Assembly (NCBI GenBank): GCA_037043455.1
Contig: JAWPHD010011278.1
Location: 1 to 64,000 of the forward strand
Length of the DNA stretch: 64,000 bases
Direction of reading: 5' to 3'
Source of the DNA: Cyrtodaria siliqua
Taxonomy: Eukaryota > Mollusca > Bivalvia > Adapedonta > Hiatellidae
Of this stretch, positions 36,601 through 49,300 are shown piece by piece. The notes beneath the pieces are model-generated. The model was not told where the DNA came from, did no database searches, and was given only the letters and a program-made list of their open reading frames with translations. The position numbers and the translations under genes were made by a program. Position 1 is the first letter of the stretch; the number at the start of each line of letters is the position of its first letter.

Positions 36601-39600
36601 AAACATCACAGGAATGTTGCTCTTGATGTCTAATTGATCCTAGCGAAATTTCAGGTCGGCCAGAAATTCAAGATGGCTGCCATGGCTAAAAATAGATTTT
36701 CAAAATACAAGTTTGTAGCGACTACTTCTTGAAAACCATAAGTGATATTGATATGGGACTTTTTCTAAAATGATCAGCATGACATGATGTTAGTCCTTGT
36801 CAAAAATCGTTTTGATTTCGATGTTCAACATGGCTGTCAGGGGCCATCTTTGTTTACATAGAGTTATATAATGAAAACTTGTAGCGACTGCTCCTTTGAA
36901 ACTGCTCGGCGGATTTTCATGAAACTTCACAGGAATGTTGCTCTTGATGTCTAATTGATCCTAGCAAAATTTCAGGTCGGCCGGAAATTCAAGATGGCCG
37001 CCACGGCTAAAAATAGATTTTTAAAAAAGAAGTTTGTAGCGACTACTTCTTGAAAACTATAAGTGATATTGATATGGGACTTTTTGTAAAATGATCAGCA
37101 TGACATGGTGCTTATCAGAGTCAAACATTATTTTGATTCAAAATTAAACATGGCTGCCAGCGGCCATCTTTGTTTACATAGAGTTATATAGTAAAAACTT
37201 GTAGCGACTACTCCTTTGAAACTACTTAACGGATTTTCATGAAACTTTACAGGAATGTTGCTCTTAATGTCTAATTGATCCTAGCAAAATTTCAGGTCGG
37301 CCGGAAATTCAAGATGGCTGCCATGGCTAAAAATAGATTTTCAAATTACAAGTTTGTAGCGACTACTTCTTGAAAACTATAAGTGATATTGATATGGGAC
37401 TTTTTGTAAAATGATCAGCATGACATGATGTTAGTCCTTGTCGAAAATTGTTTTGATTCAACGTTAATCATGGCTGTCAGCGGCCATTGTTGTTTACATA
37501 AGAGTTATATAGTAAAAACTTGTAGCGATTACTCCTTTGAAACAACTTGGCGGATTTTCATGAAACTTCACAGGAATGTTGCTCTTGATGTCTAATTGAT
37601 TCTAGCAAAATTTCAGGTCGGCCGGAAATTCAAGATGGCCGTGGCACGGATAAAAATAATTTTTCAAAAAACAAGTCTGTAGCGACTACTTCCTGAAATC
37701 AAAATCAATCAGTAGAGCTTCAAGGTCATTGACCTCTTGTTTAAATACAAGTTTGTAGCGACTACTTCTTGAAATCTGTAAGTGATATTGGTATGGGACT
37801 TTTCTAAAATTATCAGCATGACATGATGTTGATCCTTGTAAAAAATCATTTTGATTTGACATTAAACATGGCTGCCAGCGGCCATCTTTGTTTACATAGA
37901 GTTATATAGTAAAAACTTGTAGCGACTACTTGATGGATTTTCATGAAACTTCACAGGAATGTTGCTCTTGATGTCTAATTGATCCTAGCTAAATATCAGG
38001 TCTGACTGAAATTCAAGATGGCCACCACGGCTAAAAATAGTTTTTTAAGCAAATTGTAGCGACTACTTCTTGAAAACTATAAGTGATATTGATATGGGAC
38101 TTTTTCTAAAATGATCAGCATGACATTCAAGAAATTCAAGATGGCCACCACGGCTAAAAATAGATTTTTAAAAAACAAATTTGTAGCGACTACTTGAAAA
38201 CTATGAGTGATATTGATATGGGACTTTTCTAAAATTATCAGCATGACATGATGTTGATCCTTGTAAAAAATCATTTTGATTTGACATTAAACATGGCTGC
38301 CAGCGGCCATCTTTGTTTACATAGAGGTATATTGTAAAAACTTGTAGCGACTACTCCTCGGAAACTACTTTTTGTAAAATGATCAGCATGACATGATGCT
38401 TATCAGAGTCAAACATTATTTTGATTCGACGTTAAACATGGCTGCCAGTGCCCATCTTTGTTTACATAGAGTTATATGATGAAAACTTGTAGCGACTACT
38501 CCTCTGAAACTACTTGACAGATTTTCATGAAACTTCACAGGAATGTTGCTCTTGATGTGTTGTTGATCCTAACAAAATTTCAGGTCTGCTGGAAATTCAA
38601 GATGGCCACCATGGCTAAAAATAGATTTTTAAAAAATAAATTTTTAGCAACTACTTCTTTGAAAACTGTAAGTGATATTGATATGGGACTTTTTCTAAAA
38701 TAATCAACATGACATGATGTTGGTCCTTGTTTAAAATTATATTGATTCGACATTAAACATGGTTGCCAGCAGCCATCATTGTTTACATAGTTCTATATAA
38801 AAACTTGTAACGACTCATCTGAAACTACTTGACAGATTTTTATGAAACTTCACAGAAATGCTGATCTAGCTTTGAGAATCTGCCAGTAGAGCTTCAAGGT
38901 CATTGACCTCTGTTTATAGTTTCGATCATCCAGACCTCTGTTTATAGTTTCGATCATCCAGACCTCTTGCGAGACTTCTCTCAAAGAATACATGCAAAGC
39001 TTCTTTAAAGTTTGTGACATCAAAACGAGGTCATACCAAAAAACAGGTATGATCCGCTGATTGGTCAACGACACTTTATGGGAAACACCCCCAAGGTCAC
39101 GATAGCGTCAAAAATTATGTGCAATGCTGTGTAATAAAATTGCCCCAAATAAAGTCAGCGGATCCCAATTAAAGCTAAAAATTAAGTTTATTGTATATTT
39201 AATCAGGACTTGAACACATCACATTAAAACTACTGTTGTGTGTAATACAACGTGCACTTTGATGTTGGGATAAAAATGACGTCAAATCATAGTCTGTTTT
39301 GAATTTGGCGCCATGTGTCGGTCAAACATTTTAATGAACGAGTCCAGATGCTCGATAGCGCTAGCAGTCAGCTTGTGTGTCTGGATATATAGAATCTATA
39401 TTTTTAACAGTGTTTATAAATTAGAGCATTGCTTGAAGCCACCATCGAGTACATGAATACTGAATAGTTATATATATTTTTCAGCGGAAATGGCTGCTAT
39501 GGCAGAAAGGATGCAGCAGTTGCAGCAAATGCTGGAAAAGAAATCGTCGCCTGGATCCAAACATAAACAGTCCTCACCAGGATCAAAACATAAACAATCA

Positions 39601-42600
39601 TCACCTGGATCAAAACATAAACATTCCTCACCTGGATCAAAACATAAACATTCCTCATCTGGATCAAAACATAAACATTCCTCACCTGGATCAAAACATA
39701 AACACTCTCATAAACAAACACATTCAGACATTGAACATAAAAGTAGGTCTAAGGTAGATAAACAAAAAGAAAACAGTTCAAAGTCAATTTCAAAAGTAAG
39801 AACATCCAAATCAAGTGTAAAGACAAGTTCAAGTGCTAAAACATCAAGTGTCAGACCATCTAATTCAAGTGTCAACCCATCAAATTCAAGTGTCAGACCA
39901 TCAAATTCAAGTGTTAAATCATCTAATTCAAGTGTTAAATCATCTAATTCAAGTGTTAAATCATCTAATTCAAGTGTCAACCCATCAAATTCAAGTGTTA
40001 AACCATCAAATTCAAGTGTCAGAACACCAAAATTAAGTACTGAATTGCTAAGTTCTAGCGTTAAAGCAACAAGTTCAAGCATTAAAACATCAGGTTCAGG
40101 TCAAAACAAAAGCCATCTTACCAAGACCAGAGATTCGAGCTTGAATAGTTGCCACATTGAGAAAAACGAAGTGCACAAAGATCGTTATGTTGGGAAGGAC
40201 AAAGAAGACGTAAGAAGGCAAGAAGTGAAACAAGGTAATTTTTTTAATAAATATAAAAGGTACATGCGACCAACATCGAATGGTGATGACAGTTTTATTG
40301 ATCTACTAGTTTCTGTCTACAAAGACCTTCATGAGGCACAAAGACCTTCAGGTAATTTTTTGCTATGATAATTGTGAAAGATGACTTTAAATCTTTAAGT
40401 TTGTATCTTTCTGATTGTAAATATATTTTGATTTCCATTCTTACCCCTCGCTAAAGCTTATCTAATTGATAACATAATTATGTACCCTATGCTTGATGTC
40501 TGCTTTCGTATTCACAGTTAATAAATGTACATCTGGTCGGTATGCTGGCAAGACACAGACTGACAGAGGGAACCTTTTGTCATTTTATGCCCCCGAAGGG
40601 AGGTGGCAATATATAAATATTGGTGGCAATATATAAATATTGCATCTCAGTGAGGGTGACAGTGAATATTGTCAACCTGAGGAAAATAATGTCAACCGAG
40701 GCGAAGACGAGGTCGACATTAATTTTCCGAAGTTTGACAATATCCAATGTCACCCTCTCACCCTCTCACTGGGATGCAATATTTATTTTATTATACCAAA
40801 CAAATGTTTTGATTAAAATTTAAATATACGAGGGGGAAAAAATTTATTTTTTTATATTTTTTTACCAGTTTTGATTTAATTAAAGTAACAAATCTGCTCG
40901 CCACATTTTTTTATTGTCGTTTGTAAACCAAGCGTTTGTACTTCCCGTGACGTCACAATCGTGTAACTGTAAAAATTGTTTACCGGTGAACAGTAAAAAT
41001 TGCTTCACGCTAAGGGTATGGGCAATTTATACAGGAGTGTAAACATGAGGTATAATAAATAGTAATAACGCCGTCAGTTTTTCCGTCCGATTGTTCGTCC
41101 TTCCGTCTGGAACTATTCCGTCTGAAAAAATCATGTCAGAACTTTGAAAGTACTGATGGGATTTCCATGAAACTTCATACGAGTGTTCACTACATTGAGA
41201 ACAGTCTATTAAATCATTTTAGAATTATTTTATCTTTAGAATTCTGTGATTCTTGATTTCAAGAAACTCATTCCTCAATAAGTGATACAAATATTTTAAT
41301 CTGTTGCTCACATCAATTAAAAGGCTCATTGTGTTCTGAGAACACATTGAGCTGCATGTAATAGCATGATGTGATGTCATAATAGCATGACGTGATGTCA
41401 TAATTATCCAGTGTGTGATGTCATAATACCAGAAAGTGATGTCATGATAGAAGCAACCAAAGGAAATTATGAATGAAGCATTCTGATTGGTTCACTGATA
41501 ATAATTGGACCAATGAAGCCAGTTAATTGAAAGCTCATTGTATTCTCAGAACACACTGAGGTTTTACTGGACATTGAGTATTGAGGTTCTTGAAACCCAG
41601 AAACACAAAATTCTAATGATAAAATAATTCTAAAATGATGTAATAGACTGTTTGAGGTGTGTTGCGTGCATGAATCACGTCAGTACCTCAAAGGTCAAGG
41701 TTACACTTGGAGGTCAGAGGTAAAATGAGTAAACCATTTCGGGGGCATTTGTCTTTTTCTCAAATTATAGTTTGTATCTGCAGTCAGGGTACTCTTGCTT
41801 TGAAAACTAAATGTGTTTTTACAAGTTTATGGTCTTTCCTTTTCTGATTCGCCATTTTCATCTCCATTCCAATGAATGTATAATGATTTTCTTGTCTTAG
41901 CTCACGAGGAGGAAGAAAGGAATCCATTTTTCACATCCACTAAAACATCCAAGTTACCCGACTTGAATTCTGAACCGACTGCGACTCGTGAAAGACCCGC
42001 ATCATCCTTCTACAAAAAGACAGAGGAGCCTCTTCCAGTTGATGCCAAAAGTTTATTCGGAGATTCGGACAGTGATTGGGATGAATTAGACGGGGGTATG
42101 TGTTGGTCTGATAAGGTTTTGTCGTTTTGGTTAGGCCACCATTAAAAAAATTGTTTGCAGTTTCCGACCCATGGCTTTTAGGGGTGGGTTGGTAGGATGG
42201 GATATTTTATTTTTTTTAACACTTTCTTCTTCGAAGTAATATTTCAAATGACAAAATCTTTTGTTTGGTACAAGATATGAACATCAAATCCAGTGCATAC
42301 AATCTACACTATTTTTATATTTCATCTAAAACATATAAATTGAATATTTGCACATCATCATTAGAAATATTTGAAAAATATGGTAAAATTTTCACTTGCC
42401 CGGGGCATGTAGAAATTTAGTTCGGGCAAGTGAATTAGACAATGACTTGCTCAAAAATAACATTATTAATTTGTAGAGATGTACACTTTACCCAAAATAT
42501 TGTTCCCACACATAAAATTTCCAAGTTCTGGCAAGTAGAAAAAAAGTTAATGTCAAGCCCTGTGAAAGTATAAACATTGAACTCTGTCTCAATTTCACTT

Positions 42601-45600
42601 CTCAGTTAACGTTACTGCAAAGAACAACATTCTCTTCAAGTGTCCTTTTTGCAGACACCATCCTCACATTTTTCTCACTCACAAGGTCCGTCATGTACAC
42701 GCTTTCAATTTACTATAGCAGCAGAGATTATTTCCGAGCATCCAATATATCAGAACATTATGAAACTTCCCAAAATAATTGAAACAAGCAACAATATTTG
42801 TGATGAACACATTGGGGGGGAAAAAAACATTTGAAAAAAATGTGTAAAAAAAAATTGAAAAAAAAAAATGTGGAAACAAATTGTTTGGGTTGGCGGATTT
42901 GCCCCGTGGGTCGGTCGCAAACTGCAAACAAATAATCTTTTAATTTAGGCCTTATCAAAAAAATGTAAACAACTATGATCCCTAACAAATCTGAAATTTA
43001 GTTGATGTGTAATTTAGTATTTGATTGATGTTCGGATAAATCAATTTGATTCTGCATCGGTCATTTAAGCCTTCTTTTCTGATTAAACGATCAATGTTTT
43101 TCATGATCGAGTTTACTTGGTTGATTGTCTTAGAGAATTTAAATTATAATCTTCACCAATTAATCATATCTCTAAAAATCACAACTTGTACCTTAAAATA
43201 ATTCCTTGGTCAGCTTCATTCAGTCGCTTTGTGGCCAGAGAAAGCTGTTAGATTTCTTCGATACAGTCAGAAAAAAGGCTAACACTGGTGTAAAATGTCT
43301 AATAAAGAAGCCATGAATAATTGATTAAAGATCGATCATTGGGAATCGTTTTATAATTCATGACGATCATCGTAATCATGTCAAACCGATCAAAGATTCT
43401 GATGGTCATTATGAATTTTCAAACAATTTTCAAATTGCCTTCTATTAAATAGCAGTCATGAGTGTAAAACTATTGATTTGTTCACTTTGTATTTAAAAAA
43501 TAATTTCATAGACGATTCTAAAAATATCTCTGCCAACATTGTGAACTTAAACAATTCCATTTAAACGTAAACATTTCATCATCTTTTATTTTTTACAGAC
43601 GAGAAGACAAAGTTGAGTGCTGAAGGCAAGGATATGAAGAAGCTGATGCACACTGGATCCAAGAAGAGAGAGGCACATCAACCCACATACGACCCTCAGA
43701 TACTGAACAAATCACCGCGATCTACGTGGGCTGGTATGCTGCTATGAACTTAAAACACACTGCTGAATCTGCCAGATGGGGGACATCCTGATGTTCCTAT
43801 GTGGGGACATTATCCTGGTGTTCCCATTTGGAGACATTATCCTGGTGTTCTCATGTGGAGACATTATCCTGGTGTTCTCATGTGGAGACATTATCCTGGT
43901 GTTCCCATGTGGAGACATTATCCTGGTGTTCTCATGTGGCGACATCATCCTGGTGTTCCCATGTGGAAACATAATCCTGGTGTTCCCATGTGGATACATT
44001 ATCCTGGTGTTCCCATGTGGATACATTATCCTGGTGTTCCCATGTGGAGACATTATCCTTGTGTTCTCATGTGGATTCATTATCCCAGTGTTCATATGTG
44101 GAGACATTATCCTTGTGTTCCCATGTGAATACATTATCCTGGTGTTCCCATGTGGAGACATTATCCTGGTGTTCCCATGTGGAGACATTCGCCTTGTCTT
44201 CCCATGTGGATACATTATCCAGGTGTTCCCATGTGGAGACATTATCCTGGTGTTCCCATGCGGAGGCATTATCCCAGTGTTCCTATGTGGAGACATCCTG
44301 GTGTTCATATGGGGAAATTATCCTGGTGTTCCCATGTGGAGACATTATCCTGATGTTCCTATGTGGACATTATCCTGGTGTTCCCATATGGATACATTAT
44401 CCTGGTGTTCCCATATGGATACATTATCCTTGTGTTCCCATGCGGGGACATTATCCTAGTGTTCCCATGTGGAGATATTATCCTGGTGTTCCCATGTGGA
44501 TACATTATCCTGGTGTTCCCATGTGGAGACATTAGCCTTGTGTTCCCATGTGGATACATTATCCTGGTGTTCCCATGTGGGGACATTATCCTGATGTTCC
44601 AAAGTGGAGACATTATCCTGGTGTTCCCATGTGGAGACATTAATCCTGGTGTTCCCATATGGATATATCCTAATGTTCCCATAAAAAGACGTAATCACTT
44701 GACCTCATATGATTTGAATGACCAAATACAATGTTTTTTTTTTGTTGGGGCATATAAAAGCTTTTCGCTGACCGATTATTTAAGAAAATTAAACATTATT
44801 TAAAAGGGGAATATTTTGATAAAATCACAATTTAAGTATTTGGTAGTATAAGAACAGATAATTAAACATCTTGTTATTGTGTTTTAGGTCACTGTTTGTT
44901 GCTCAGTTGCAGGTCACGTGTTTACAAATGAACTCTGAACAGTGATTTAATACACGATAAAGCACGGTAAACAATGTTAAATATTTCTTAAATAAGAACA
45001 TGATCTCAAAAAAAACACTTAACTCAATTTGTTTTTTAATTGCTTCATATTGATTGAAATATGCATTACATACGCTCATTTCACATGTTTATTCGTAATG
45101 TGTATCCAGGATGGAGCTCCCAGACCCATACTTTGTTTTATGAAGACATACACCATTACAGGTGGACGGTCTTTGCCCAGCCAGACTACATTCCAGTCCA
45201 CTTTCACGCCTAAAGTTAGGCAGCCCGAGCAGCAGCTGAAGCCATTGTTGGACCCAGAGACTGGTACAGTCAGTGGTAAATACAGAGTCAAGGATGAATA
45301 CAAAACCAAAACTACCAGTCTGCCCAAGGAAGATGTACGAGAAATTGTCACAGACCCTTTCTGCGGCATCCGGATTGTGTAAGTTAGATTTTGCAAAATG
45401 GTTGAATAGTTCTTGTTATTAGTACATATCAGAATATCAGAATCATATTGTCTTCGTGAAGATTCAAGGCATTATCGACACAAGTTATATATGTCTGGAT
45501 ATTAAATATGTGAAGTTACTTGTAAATCAGACATACTTTGGAACTTGACATAATAATTTGTCGTATTTTTGAAGGTTTTGTTTTTGTTTTTGATCATCTA

Positions 45601-46353
45601 TGTTATAAACCTTCTTGCTTCTCACCGCTGCGGGTTTGAATCCCACTGGGAGCTTGACTTGACTTGACTTGACTTGTGAGGAAGCGTTGATTCTTATGGA
45701 TGGCAGGGGGTGTACAGTACTGGATCTACCCAGGAAAAGTGGGTGGTCTGCCTCCACCACAAAAAAATTGATCGTCATATATATAACTGTACATGTGTTG
45801 AAAATGGCATATAGCACCATATAAAACAAAAAAAGGTCTTTTGTTCTAGAAACCCAAGAATTTCCATGGATGAGTTTAAGCAGAAGATGTCTGGTCGACA
45901 GTTACTCGGTGTGTCTCGTCTGCTGTCTAAATATGGTGTGTCGGATCTACAGAAGGACAACTGGGTCACAATGGGCGTGGTCGTTCACAAGACGGAGCCA
46001 AGACAATCTGCAGCTGTAAGTTCTGAGTCAAGAGGTCATTTCACTCTTCTGTCCTAGGAATTCACTGACATTGAGAGGTCACCTGTATTAAGAGCAGGGC
46101 AACACAATTAAGGATGATTGGAATTTTGCAGTCCTGAAGAGTTCATCTGTATTCAAGTCCCTATCCCACCATCAACAGGCAAATTTTACATCAGATGTAC
46201 ACCGTTTCTAAACTATCTAACCTACATATTTTGAGAATCCAAACTTTATAGTCACAATATAAACGGCTTTAACCAGCCAGACCAACCCCAGAACTGGAGC
46301 GTTGAATTAAGAGTTTATACCAACTCATAATTCATTTTATGCATATTCAATCA

Positions 46354-46386
<33 letters not shown>

Positions 46387-49300
46387 CGGATTTAAAACAA
46401 ATACCTATACTTTTAATCAGCACATATACATTATTTTATGACCTGAACACCAGGTAGAGTTTTGATAAATGTTTTTTGTGTAATTTGTCCAATTATTTGG
46501 CGGGTTAGTTTCTTTAAGAGGTGCCTGTATCAAGAGGTCACCTGCTCTTTATTAACAAATCACCTGTATTGAAAGATTGTATGCTTCAAGAAGTCACCTG
46601 CAAAATATCAACTGTATCAAGAAGTCATATATCATTTATTCTCAAGACATCCGGACAGTAAGTTGCCTTCTGATTACCAAGGTCTCAGAAGTGCAAACTT
46701 TCTCTTTGTCCATCTCGAAATTGGGCTGGGTTCTATCACTTTTATACATTCATATTTAATAAAACGGTCACAGTTCTGTACACATAGTTCTATGAGTGAA
46801 AGAACGATTGGAAGGTGTCTGCGTTTGGAATTAAGTGATAAATTCATTGGAAAAAAAGCTACGAGTTGTTTTCTTTTAATATTTCAACTAAATACAGTTT
46901 TCACACTAGATCTACCGTTATTTCTGAAATGCTTCCGCTAGACATATTGTAAATATTGTAAATGCGACTCCCCACCTACAAGGACGTCACATCACTATTG
47001 AACTTATTTGTACATGTTCCAGAGCAAGCCATGCTGTTATCTAGTTTCTGCATGTTCCAGGGCAAGCATGCTGTTATTTATCTAGTTTATGCATGTTCCA
47101 GGGCAAGCCGTGCTGTTATTTATCTAGTTTATGCATGTTCCAGGGCAAGCAATGATGCTATTTATCTGGTTAATGCACATTCCAGGGCAAGCAATGCTGC
47201 TATTTATCTAGTTTATGCATGTTCCAGGACAAACCATACTGTTATTTATCTAGCTTATGCATGTTCCAGGGCAAACCATACTGTATCTGGAAGCTAAGTG
47301 ATCTACAGAACTGTGAGAAGACTATCACCTTCTTCTTGTTTGGGAACGTATACAAGGACCACTGGAAGAATGACCAGGGTGTGGTTATTGGACTCCTTAA
47401 TCCTTCACTCATGGACAAGGCTGAAAAGGTTAGGTCATTTGTTTATTTTTATAGTACACCTGAGTTTTGGCAGGATTTATTATGGTGTAGTGTTGTCTGT
47501 ACAACTGCCCACTTTGTTTGTTTGACTCCTTAACTCCTTCTGCAGACTCGTTCAGATCGAAATGAAAGTTTGTAGATCTTAAGAACATGAATTTAAGATG
47601 CACATGTTATGTTGTATGAAGTAGCCACCAAAATTAGCAACCTTACGTGTTATTGCAATGTTTGTGAACATTTCATATCTAAAAACTTATTCACATATTA
47701 CTGTTTCCAAATAAGTCACCATCAGAAGTAGACTTAACAGTTGAACAAATCCATCAGCTGTTGAAATGTTCTACTTTTCGATGTTTTCTACAGATGATAT
47801 TCTCCAATTTCAGACACAGTCAGAAGTTGCCTTCACTATCAATCACCCCCAGCAGTTGTTGATGATGGGCATCTCCAAGGACCTGGGGTGGTGTAAAGGG
47901 ACGACCAAGTCTGGGCAGTCTTGTAAAGCCTTCATTAATAAGTAAGCTATGTATTTTCATCCTGTTCAATTTTATCCCTTGCAAAGAAAGTGGAACGTAC
48001 ATATAGTCCATTTGTCCATCCGTCTGCACGAAAACAAATTTACTTCCAAACTTTTCTTTGTCTCTTTTTACGTGACTGATCACGCTCAAGCTGGGCGTCT
48101 GTGTTCCATGAAAACATTTTTAAGTTCTACATAACTTGCATATATTATTATAAATCTTTGTTTGAATGGTTGAAAGTAAATTGTTTTTGCATATTGTTGA
48201 TTATTTAAACCTATGGAAGAATAACGAAGAACAATTGAATCCCCCAGATTTAATTATATACAAGCAAGTTTAAAGTTAAAATTATACTGGAGTAATAAAT
48301 CAACACTGCCTTTTGTCCCTTGAATGTACTTAACATATATTTACACATGCTGAAATGATCACTGTTTCCTAGCTACATAGATATATCAGTCAAGTCCAGT
48401 CCTCAAATTTCCATGAAACATTTAAAAAAAATATTTTGCTAAATGGCGTAAAAAGTTAAAAACTGATTTGAACTTTGTTCTTGAAATGGTTCATGCATTA
48501 CATGGATACTTTTAAAGATTATGATTATACTCACCATGTATAGGTTAAAACTTGGTATATTATTCTGGTACAAATCTGTATCGGCATATTTACACATCCA
48601 TAACCATGTGTATGTCAAATTGTTTTATATTTTATGAGTTATATATTTACAGACAACAAGGAGAGTTCTGTGTGTACCATGTCCAGGCCGCCTACAAAAA
48701 AACCAGCGCTAAACGTTCAGAGTTGCAGGCCAGGTAAGCTGTCCCAATTCTGTCGCTGTTCATGTTAAAATATAGGACATGTTGGAAGTACATTGCTTGC
48801 ATACAGGATACGGTTATTCTTTTTTTATACAGGTGCAGGAAAGTTACCATATTTCTTGCAAACAGGTGCTGGATAGAATCGAAATTGCATCAGCACGAAA
48901 TTGCATCAGCAATGAGGTCGAAAATGTCAACATTTGCAAGACGTTATTTGGTAAACAAATCTACACCGTTGATTGATGGTGACCTTAACAAGAAAAAGAA
49001 TCACTCATGGGTATCTGATTCAGATAAGAAAATTCCCAGACTATGTATAATTATTTCAAAACACTGCATTATCATGAAAGATTCTTAGTCTAAAAAAAAT
49101 GTGTATCGTTTGTTTCGTCACATTGGTTTGACTGCTTTACTTCTGAGATTTGGTATTAAAGTTGCATTCCTGTCATTAACCAACTTGTGACAGGACAATA
49201 GAAAATCCTATATCAGGAAATAGGGATATTTTGTTACGTTTTTAAAACTATTAAAACAAAAAAGAATCTGAAACTCACCATTAGGCCTATTTCATTAAAA

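Noticed and set aside
43776..44803. Several long overlapping open frames on both strands
   Set aside because: All are the 27-bp minisatellite read in different frames; no start context, splice support or non-repetitive sequence.
45120..45161. Alternative acceptor CCAG at 45119 for MCM10 exon 10
   Set aside because: With the phase left by exon 9 it opens a frame that stops after about 40 codons and loses the conserved sequence.
46962..47297. Open frame of AVIYLVYACSRAS repeats
   Set aside because: It is the acceptor-containing 42-bp minisatellite in a frame different from exon 12.
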